A DNA stretch of 18,745 bases from assembly GCA_015490435.1 (NCBI GenBank), contig WFXV01000158.1, positions 1 to 18,745 of the forward strand, read 5' to 3'. The position numbers and the translations under genes are program-made. The stretch comes from Thermaceae bacterium (GTDB taxonomy: Bacteria; Deinococcota; Deinococci; Deinococcales; Marinithermaceae). The notes under the pieces are model-generated. The model searched no databases. It saw only the letters and a program-made list of their open reading frames with translations, and was not told where the DNA came from. Shown in pieces: positions 13,528 to 18,745 of this stretch (its first letter is position 1; each line of letters begins with the position of its first letter).

Positions 13528-14321
13528 ATCGCTTCCAGGGCCTGGGCGAGGCCGCATTCGTCGGCGGGCGGAACGACGAGGTCGGCGGCAGCCTTGACTT
13601 CCTCCGGCGCGTTTCCCATGGCGACGCCGAAGCGCACCGCCCGGAGGAGCTCGAGGTCGTTCTTGCCGTCACCCACCGCTGCCGCCTCGCGGGCGAGGTC
13701 GACGCCGAGCTGCTCAGCGACGTAGCGGGCGGCCCTCAGCTTACCCACCCCTGGGGCGGTGAGCGAGGCGTAGACGATCCCCGGGGTGGCCGGGCTGGTG
13801 GCCTCGTGGAGGTCGAGGCCGAGCCCCGCCACTTCTGGGCGCAGTGCGGGCCAGCGCCCGGTTTCGACCACGAACTGGGCCCGCACCACAGGGGCCTCGA
13901 AGAAGACCCGGTGCAGGTTGCGAAGCTCCGGCTCGACCCCGATCAGCTCGGCGTGGGCATCGAGGAGGCGGGAGCTCCGCTCAGCGTAGAAGCCCCCACC
14001 GGCGGCGTAGGCCTCGAGCGCCGCCGCCTCCCGGCGGGCGAGGTCCACCGCCCGGTGGTAGGGGGTCTGGGGGAGCCGCCAGGCCCGGGCCACCTCGCCC
14101 CGGCCGTCGAGGACCACCGCCCCCGACTGGAAGATGTGGTAGCCCTTGGGATCGAGCCTCTTCGCGTACGCGAGGGTCTTGCCCCGGGCCAGCCGGCCGG
14201 TGGAGAGGGCCAGCGCGAGCCCCTTTTCGCGCGCCTTCTCGATCGCCTCCCAAGCGCAGTCGGGTACCCCCTGGCTTCCCACCAGGGTGCCGTCGGCGTC
14301 GATGAAGACCAGGCGGATCAT
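13506..14321 (-). CDS. HAD-superfamily hydrolase, Cof type (second of two paralogues)
   Basis: The 271-aa Cof-type HAD phosphatase has motif I FIDADGTLVG (D8 and D10), motif II LSTGRLARG near 40, and motif IV VGDGKNDLELL near 215. The cap region (about 80-180) is different from that of the paralogue next door, including GGGFYAERSSRLLDAHAE, so the two probably use different substrates. The ATG at 14321 overlaps the upstream PhzF-family stop as ATGA, which both fixes the start and suggests translational coupling. No clear ribosome binding site precedes it, in keeping with coupling. A longer in-frame extension upstream is the shadow of the PhzF gene. Confidence 0.9.
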   Translation of the reverse strand: MIRLVFIDADGTLVGSQGVPDCAWEAIEKAREKGLALALSTGRLARGKTLAYAKRLDPKGYHIFQSGAVVLDGRGEVARAWRLPQTPYHRAVDLARREAAALEAYAAGGGFYAERSSRLLDAHAELIGVEPELRNLHRVFFEAPVVRAQFVVETGRWPALRPEVAGLGLDLHEATSPATPGIVYASLTAPGVGKLRAARYVAEQLGVDLAREAAAVGDGKNDLELLRAVRFGVAMGNAPEEVKAAADLVVPPADECGLAQALEAIWRLKDS

Positions 14322-15214
14322 AGCTCGAGCACGCCCCGCTCGGCGATCGCCGCGCTCCCCCCGACGTAGACCGCGTAGGGCTCGCCGCTTGCGGTGTACT
14401 CGACCCGCACCCGCACCTCCCCGGGAACCCCGAGGTGGTGGCCCTGGAGCACGGTGATCACCACCTCGCCCTCGCGCCGGGGGACCACCCCGGCCCGGGC
14501 GAGAAGGGCGGCGAGCGCGCCGTTCGCGCTCCCCGTCACCGGGTCCTCGGGAATGCCGAGGGCGGGGGCGAAGTCGCGGGCGTAGTAGGTGCGGGGGCCC
14601 ATCGGGGCGTAGGGGTGGAAGGTGGCGACCCCGAGCCGCTCGGAGAGCTCGGCGAGCTTCCCGGGATCGGGCTCGAGCGCGTCCACCATCCCGGGGGCGA
14701 CCATCGGCAAGAAGAGCGACCAAAGCCCAGTGTAGGCCACCCCCACCGGCAGGCCCCGGTGCAGGTAGCGCTCGTCCGCGCCGAGCGCCTCCATCACCGA
14801 GCGGAGCTCGGCGTAGGTGGGCGGGTTCTTGAACCGGGGGGCGGGCTCCCGCATCACCGCCTCCACCGGCTCGTCGCCCCGGTAGTGGATCACCACCGGC
14901 ACGGTCTCGCCCGGCGTGCGAAAGAAGAGCTTCTCGCTCCCCGCCTTGGCGATGCCCTCCTGGAGGAGCGCGAGCGCCAGCGCGATGGTGGCGGCGCCGG
15001 CGAACTCGATCTCGCCCCCGGGGGTGAGGTAGCGGACGTCGAAGACGTCGCCCTCGCCGCCGGCCACCAGGGCCGCCTCGCGAACCCCGAGCCGGCCGGT
15101 GATCTTGGCGGCGTCGGCCTCGGAGAGGCCCCGGGCGTCGGGGAAAATCGCCACCCGGTTGCCGGTCCCCGGGGTGCGGGTGAAGGCGTCCACCAGGAGG
15201 TAGGGGAGCCTCAT
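14318..15214 (-). CDS. PhzF-family isomerase-like protein lacking the active-site histidine
   Basis: The 298-aa product has the two-domain diaminopimelate-epimerase-like fold of the PhzF family, whose named member isomerises DHHA in phenazine synthesis; most members have unknown substrates. The N-terminal signature is VDAFTRTPGTGNRVAIF. E46 in VREAALV matches the catalytic Glu45 of PhzF, and EDPVTGSANGALA (near 205-220) is the second phosphate/carboxylate-binding loop. The histidine of the usual FAGHP/CGHAT motif is alanine here (A74 in EFAGAATIAL), so the chemistry may differ or be lost. The ATG at 15214 is preceded by AAGGTGGTGG and overlaps the aspS stop as ATGA; its own stop overlaps the next ATG. 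There are no phenazine genes nearby, so a phenazine role is not supported. Confidence 0.88.
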   Translation of the reverse strand: MRLPYLLVDAFTRTPGTGNRVAIFPDARGLSEADAAKITGRLGVREAALVAGGEGDVFDVRYLTPGGEIEFAGAATIALALALLQEGIAKAGSEKLFFRTPGETVPVVIHYRGDEPVEAVMREPAPRFKNPPTYAELRSVMEALGADERYLHRGLPVGVAYTGLWSLFLPMVAPGMVDALEPDPGKLAELSERLGVATFHPYAPMGPRTYYARDFAPALGIPEDPVTGSANGALAALLARAGVVPRREGEVVITVLQGHHLGVPGEVRVRVEYTASGEPYAVYVGGSAAIAERGVLEL

Positions 15215-16959
15215 ACCACCACCTTGAGCCCGAGCTCCGCGAGCTGGGCCTCGGAGACGGGGCTCGGGGCGCCGGTCAGGGGGTCCCGCCCGGCCTTGTT
15301 CTTGGGGAAGGGGATGACCTCGCGGATCGAGGGGCTATCGGTCATCAGCGCGAGGAGCCGGTCGAGCCCCCAGGCGATCCCGCCGTGGGGCGGCGCCCCG
15401 TAGGTCAGCGCCTCGAGGAAGAAGCCGAACTTGGCCTCGGCCTCCTCCTCGCCGATCCCGAGCACCTCGAACATGCGCTTTTGCAGGTCCATGCGGTGGA
15501 TACGGATCGAGCCCCCGCCGATCTCGACGCCGTTTAAGACCAGGTCGTAGGCGAGCGCCCGCACCCGGCCAGGATCGGTCTCGAGGTAGGGCAGGTCCTC
15601 GGGGTTCGGCATGGTGAAGGGGTGGTGCATGTAGGTCCAGCCCTCGGCCTCGTCGTCCCACTCGAGGAGGGGGAAGTCCACCACCCAGAGGAAGGCCCAG
15701 CCCTCGCGGGGGATCTCGAGCAGCTCGGCGAGCTTGAGCCGGACCGCGCCCAGGGCCTCGAGCGCGGTCTGCCAGCGGTCGGCGACGAAGAGCAAAGTCT
15801 CGCCGGGCTTTGCGCCGAGTTTTTCGGCCGCGTCTTCGGGCAGGAACTTCGCGATCCCGCCGGTGAGCCCCCCTTTCTCGACCCGGGCCCAGGCGAGGCC
15901 CTTCGCGCCGTAGCGCTTCGCCTCCTCCTCGAGGGCCTCGATCTGCTTCCGGGAAAGGACCGCCGGGGCGACCAGCGCCCGCACCACCCCGCCGGCCTCG
16001 AGCACGCTCCTAAAGGCGCGGAACGCGCTCTCCTCGAAGAGGGCCTCGGCGGGTTTGAGCTCGAGCCCAAAGCGGACTTCCGGCTTGTCCGAGCCGTAGC
16101 GCTCCATCGCCTCGCGGTAGGGGAGGCGGGGGAAGGGGGTTTGGATCTCGATCCCGAGGGTCTCCCGGAAGACGTGGGCGAGGAGCCGCTCGTTCAGGGC
16201 GTAGATGTCCTCGGGCTCGACGAAGCTCATCTCCATGTCGAGCTGGGTGAACTCGGGCTGGCGGTCCTTGCGCAGGTCCTCGTCCCGGAAGCACTTCGCG
16301 AGCTGGAAGTAGCGGTCTACCCCGGCCACCATCAGCATCTGCTTGAAGAGCTGGGGGGATTGGGGAAGGGCGAAGAACTTCCCGGGCTCGAGCCGCGAGG
16401 GCACCAAGAAGTCCCGGGCGCCTTCCGGGGTGCTCTTGGTGAGCTCGGGAGTCTCGACGTAGTAAAAGCCCTCCCGGTCGAGGAAGTCCCAGATCGCCTT
16501 CTCCACCTTGTGGCGCAGGCGGAGCCGCTCCATCATCGTCCTGCGGCGGAGGTCCAGGTAGCGGTACTTGAGCCTGAGCTCCTCGTTCACCTCAGGGTCG
16601 GCCTCGCCGCGCCAGCCGGCGTCCACCGCAAACGGCGGGGTTTTCGCCTCGGAAAGGATTTCAAGACTTTCTACCGCCACCTCGACGCCGCCGGTCTTGA
16701 GACGGGGGTTCTTCTGGTCCTCGGGCCGGGGGCGCACCGTGCCCTCGACGCGGACCACGTACTCGCCCCGCACCCGCTCGGCCTCGGCAAAGGCGGGGGA
16801 AGCGGGGTCCACCGCCGCCTGCACCAGGCCCTCCCGGTCCCGGAGGTCGAGGAAGATCAGGCCCCCGAGGTCCCGCCTCCGGTTCACCCACCCCTCGAGC
16901 ACCACCCGCTCGCCGACGTTCGCCTCGCTCAGTTCGCCGCAGTAATGGGTACGCTTCAC
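15211..16959 (-). CDS. aspS: Aspartyl-tRNA synthetase, bacterial type
   Basis: The 582-aa class IIb enzyme charges tRNA-Asp. The OB-fold anticodon-binding domain covers 1-105, the catalytic core has motif 2 CFRDEDLRKDRQPEFTQLD near 222-240 and motif 3 GGIAWGLDRLLALM near 525-538, and the bacterial GAD insertion lies at about 285-415. Residue 31 is Leu in NRRRDLGG; in known enzymes Leu here goes with tRNA-Asp-specific charging and His with the relaxed form that also charges tRNA-Asn. This fits the presence of asnS in the same window. The start is GTG at 16959, preceded by GGAGG at 7 nt spacing and overlapping the hisS stop as GTGA. The hisS-aspS order is also seen in Bacillus. Confidence 0.97.
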   Translation of the reverse strand: MKRTHYCGELSEANVGERVVLEGWVNRRRDLGGLIFLDLRDREGLVQAAVDPASPAFAEAERVRGEYVVRVEGTVRPRPEDQKNPRLKTGGVEVAVESLEILSEAKTPPFAVDAGWRGEADPEVNEELRLKYRYLDLRRRTMMERLRLRHKVEKAIWDFLDREGFYYVETPELTKSTPEGARDFLVPSRLEPGKFFALPQSPQLFKQMLMVAGVDRYFQLAKCFRDEDLRKDRQPEFTQLDMEMSFVEPEDIYALNERLLAHVFRETLGIEIQTPFPRLPYREAMERYGSDKPEVRFGLELKPAEALFEESAFRAFRSVLEAGGVVRALVAPAVLSRKQIEALEEEAKRYGAKGLAWARVEKGGLTGGIAKFLPEDAAEKLGAKPGETLLFVADRWQTALEALGAVRLKLAELLEIPREGWAFLWVVDFPLLEWDDEAEGWTYMHHPFTMPNPEDLPYLETDPGRVRALAYDLVLNGVEIGGGSIRIHRMDLQKRMFEVLGIGEEEAEAKFGFFLEALTYGAPPHGGIAWGLDRLLALMTDSPSIREVIPFPKNKAGRDPLTGAPSPVSEAQLAELGLKVVV

Positions 16960-18215
16960 TTCAAAGCCTCCAACCAGCCGAAGAGCGCCTCCCGGGGAAG
17001 CTCGGTCTGCTCCCCGGTGTCGAGGCGCTTTACCGAGATCGTACCCCGCGCGCGCTCCCCCTCACCCAGGAAACCGACGAGCCGCGCGCCCCGCTTTTCC
17101 GCCTCCTTGATCCCCTTGCCCGGCCGCTTTGGCTGGTAGGCGAGCTCGACGCGGAAGCGGGGGCGGAGTTGCTCGGCGAGGGCGAGGGCCTCAGCCACCG
17201 CCGCCTCGTCGAGGGGAAGCAGGTAGAGGTCGAGCGCGGGCGCGCCGGGGGCGGGAATGCCCTCGGCCTCGAGCGCGAGGATCAGCCGGTCGGTGCCCAC
17301 CGCCCAGCCCACACCGGGGAGGCTTGGCCCCCCGAGGAGGGCGGTGAGGCCGTCGTAGCGGCCGCCGCCGCCCAAGGCGGCCTGGGCCCCGAGCCGGTGG
17401 TGGTGCACCTCGAAGGCGGTCCGGGCGTAGTAGTCGAGGCCGCGGACCAGGGTCGGGTCCTCCTCGAATGCGATCCCGAGGGCCTTAAGGAGGTCCTCTA
17501 CCGCCCGGAAGTGCACCCGGGCCTCGTCCGAGAGGAAGTCCCACAGGGGGCGCACCCCGGCCTTTTCGAGCACCTCCCGGTCTTTGGGGTCTTTGGAGTC
17601 CAGGATGCGGAGGGGATTGCGCACAAGCCTGGCCCGCGAGTCCTCGGAGAGGGCTTCCTTGTAAGGCTCGAGCACCTCCCGCAGGTAGGCGTTGTAGCGG
17701 GCGCGGTCCTCGGGATCGCCGACGGTGCCGAGCTTGATCGTCCAGTCCTTGAGGCCGAGCGCCCGAAGCAGGTCGATGAGAAGGGCGATCGCCTCCGCGT
17801 CCACCGCCGGCTCGGAAAGCCCCACCGCCTCATAGCCCACCTGGTAGAACTGGCGGTAGCGCCCTTTTTGGGGCCGTTCGGCACGGAACATCGGGCCCCG
17901 GTAGTAGAGCTTGACCGGGGCCGGCCAGACCTTCATCCCGTGCTCGAGGAAGGCCCGCATCACCCCGGCGGTGCCCTCGGGCCGGAGGACGAGCCGGCGC
18001 CCGCCCCGGTCGGTGAAGGCGTACATCTCCTTCTGCACGATGTCGCTGGTGGCCCCGACGCCCCGCTCAAAGACCGGGGCTTCCTCCAGGATCGGGGTCT
18101 CGATCTCGAGGGCGCCGGCGGCCTCGAGCACGCGGCGGGCGGTGTCCTCGATCCAGCGCTTATAAAAAAGCGTCTCGCCGTACAGGTCTCGGGTGCCGCG
18201 AACGGCCTTGATCAC
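16956..18215 (-). CDS. hisS: Histidyl-tRNA synthetase
   Basis: The 419-aa class II synthetase is the first gene of a five-gene operon. Motif 1 lies in the N-terminal 60 residues (AVRGTRDLYG, then LEAAGALEIETPILEE), motif 2 MFRAERPQKGRYRQF near 108-122, the histidine-binding LVRGLDYYARTAFEVHH near 254, motif 3 ALGGGGRYDG near 279, and a C-terminal anticodon-binding domain from about 325. The sequence is very close to what I recall of Thermus thermophilus HisRS. I chose the GTG at 18215 because it gives the family start (V/M-x-x-AVRGT). An in-frame ATG at 18251 would add 12 residues that overlap the promoter. There is no Shine-Dalgarno, and the -10 lies 7 nt before the GTG, so the mRNA is probably leaderless. 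Confidence 0.97.
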   Translation of the reverse strand: MIKAVRGTRDLYGETLFYKRWIEDTARRVLEAAGALEIETPILEEAPVFERGVGATSDIVQKEMYAFTDRGGRRLVLRPEGTAGVMRAFLEHGMKVWPAPVKLYYRGPMFRAERPQKGRYRQFYQVGYEAVGLSEPAVDAEAIALLIDLLRALGLKDWTIKLGTVGDPEDRARYNAYLREVLEPYKEALSEDSRARLVRNPLRILDSKDPKDREVLEKAGVRPLWDFLSDEARVHFRAVEDLLKALGIAFEEDPTLVRGLDYYARTAFEVHHHRLGAQAALGGGGRYDGLTALLGGPSLPGVGWAVGTDRLILALEAEGIPAPGAPALDLYLLPLDEAAVAEALALAEQLRPRFRVELAYQPKRPGKGIKEAEKRGARLVGFLGEGERARGTISVKRLDTGEQTELPREALFGWLEALK

Positions 18216-18222
18216 GGCTAAA

Positions 18223-18251
18223 AGCCTACCCCCGATGGGGGCTTTGGACAA
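18223..18251 (-). promoter_or_regulatory. Leaderless promoter of the hisS operon
   Basis: On the - strand TTGTCC (18251-18246) and TAGGCT (18228-18223) are separated by 17 bp, and the -10 ends 7 nt before the GTG start. The spacer holds a palindrome, CCCCC-ATC-GGGGG (18241-18229). No T-box core is present in front of hisS, unlike ileS. Confidence 0.55.
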
Positions 18252-18266
18252 GCTGAAACCCGTTTT

Positions 18267-18281
18267 GTTTCATAATGGAAC
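18267..18281 (+). promoter_or_regulatory. Antitoxin promoter -10 inside a palindromic operator
   Basis: GTTTCATAATGGAAC is a pseudo-palindrome with one mismatched pair. It contains a CATAAT -10 at 18271-18276 that ends 6 nt before the antitoxin ATG, again leaderless geometry. A further GAAAC half-site lies at 18255-18259. Autorepression through such sites is usual for toxin-antitoxin operons; binding here is inferred. Confidence 0.5.
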
Positions 18282-18282
18282 C

Positions 18283-18684
18283 ATGCGCAGGGTACTGGCC
18301 TGGGCGCTCGGCGACGGGGTGGAGGCGGCGAAGAAGCTCGAGGAGGGGGTGCCCGCGGGGTATCTGGAGGAGCTCGTGCGGGAGCTCGAGCTCAGCGGGG
18401 AAGACCTTCGGGCGGTTTTCGGGCTGCCCCGGGCCACCTGGTTCCGCCGCCGGCGGGAGGGGGTCCTGAGGCCCCGGGAGGCCGAGCTCGTCTACCGGGT
18501 AGCGCGGCTTTGGGGCCTTGCGCGCTCGGTCTTCGAGGGAGACGAGGCCGCCGCCCGCCGCTGGATGAAGACCCCGCACCCCGAGCTCGGCGGCCGCGCC
18601 CCGCTTTTCGCGGCGCGGCTCGAACCGGCGGCCCGGGAGGCCGAGGCGCTGCTCGTCCGGGCGCTTTCGGGGGTGGGGGTCTAG
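18283..18684 (+). CDS. Xre/MbcA/ParS-type antitoxin (DUF2384)
   Basis: The 133-aa protein is the antitoxin of a type II toxin-antitoxin pair. The N-terminal and central part (about 1-72) would form the Xre-like DNA-binding region, with FGLPRATWFRRRREGVLRP matching the recognition-helix area of this family. The C-terminal part (about 72-131) has the toxin-binding signature: RVARLWGLARSVF, then GDEAAARRWMKTPHPELGGRAPL, then AREAEALLVRALSGV. In the family this domain plugs the active site of a RES toxin. The ATG at 18283 directly follows the leaderless -10; upstream in-frame codons run into the divergent hisS promoter. The stop TAG overlaps the toxin GTG by 1 nt. Base composition is like the neighbouring genes, so any transfer is old or from a similar genome. 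Confidence 0.88.
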   Translation: MRRVLAWALGDGVEAAKKLEEGVPAGYLEELVRELELSGEDLRAVFGLPRATWFRRRREGVLRPREAELVYRVARLWGLARSVFEGDEAAARRWMKTPHPELGGRAPLFAARLEPAAREAEALLVRALSGVGV

Positions 18685-18745
18685 TGCGGGCCTGGATCCT
18701 CGCCCGGGAGGACCGGCTCGAGGCCGCGCTCTCGGGGGCGGTGGC
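18684..18745 (+). CDS. RES-domain toxin, 5' end only (cut by window edge)
   Basis: A GTG at 18684 overlaps the antitoxin stop as TAGTG and opens a frame to the window end: V-R-A-W-I-L-A-R, then E-D-R-L-E-A-A-L-S-G-A-V-A. RES toxins commonly start with a short Trp-containing strand followed by A-F/L-S-G-x-G/V-A, which this matches. RES proteins degrade NAD+ by hydrolysis or phosphorolysis. Only about 20 residues are visible, so the call rests mostly on the antitoxin partner. Confidence 0.7.
   Translation, partial: MRAWILAREDRLEAALSGAV

Noticed and set aside
14318..15214. Phenazine biosynthesis function for the PhzF-family gene
   Set aside because: No other phz genes are in the window and the pocket histidine is missing; the family is broader than phenazine synthesis.
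15622..17139. A 505-codon + strand frame across aspS, and similar ones at 17169-18221 (hisS) and 11243-12910 (asnS)
   Set aside because: All mirror well-supported synthetase genes on the - strand and show only GC-driven composition.

Overview
The window is very GC-rich with strongly GC-biased third codon positions. Its proteins resemble, from memory, those of Thermus thermophilus (a long type-2 IleRS, a HisRS with near-identical motifs, a bacterial AspRS). It is therefore most likely chromosomal DNA of a member of the Thermaceae (Thermus, Meiothermus, Oceanithermus or Marinithermus type); the genus cannot be fixed from the sequence alone. Most genes are housekeeping and no insertion sequence, CRISPR array, tRNA or rRNA was found. 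The accessory-looking parts are a toxin-antitoxin module at the right edge, a heptamer-repeat hairpin in an RNA leader, and a structured intergenic stretch.

Layout, left to right. Positions 16-2613 (+) encode pyruvate phosphate dikinase. It converges on ileS (2610-5771, -), and both stop codons lie in one shared CTAG. The ileS leader (about 5786-6097, -) is a recognisable T-box riboswitch: stem I with an AUC (Ile) specifier, the GGTGGTACCGCG core and a terminator. A 77-bp hairpin built from 7-bp units sits between its sensing and switching parts. Going right, a sigma-A-like promoter starts a + strand series: transaldolase (6241), rho (6893), a LysM/M23 cell-wall hydrolase (8229), pdxS (9430) and pdxT (10462). 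pdxS and pdxT, the two subunits of PLP synthase, are separated by a terminator and a probable new promoter.

Positions 11053-11311 hold no clear gene. They contain a strong compound terminator hairpin, several smaller hairpins, a doubtful 34-codon reading frame and a palindrome related to one upstream of pdxT. On the - strand, asnS (11312-12628) follows, apparently leaderless. A tightly packed - strand operon then runs leftward from 18215: hisS, aspS, a PhzF-family gene and two HAD phosphatase genes, joined by 4-nt overlaps (22 nt for the last pair). Four aminoacyl-tRNA synthetase genes (Ile, Asn, Asp, His) thus fall within 16 kb.

The right edge carries, divergent from hisS, an Xre/MbcA/ParS-type antitoxin (18283-18684) and the first 20 codons of what is probably a RES-domain toxin, with a palindrome over the antitoxin -10.

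The most interesting points are the IleRS signature, which reads GVHH instead of HxGH (a known variant linked to mupirocin hyper-resistance); the repeat hairpin inside the T-box leader; the related GTGA-N6-TCAC elements flanking pdxT; a PhzF homologue with alanine at the usual active-site histidine; and the recurrent leaderless promoter geometry.
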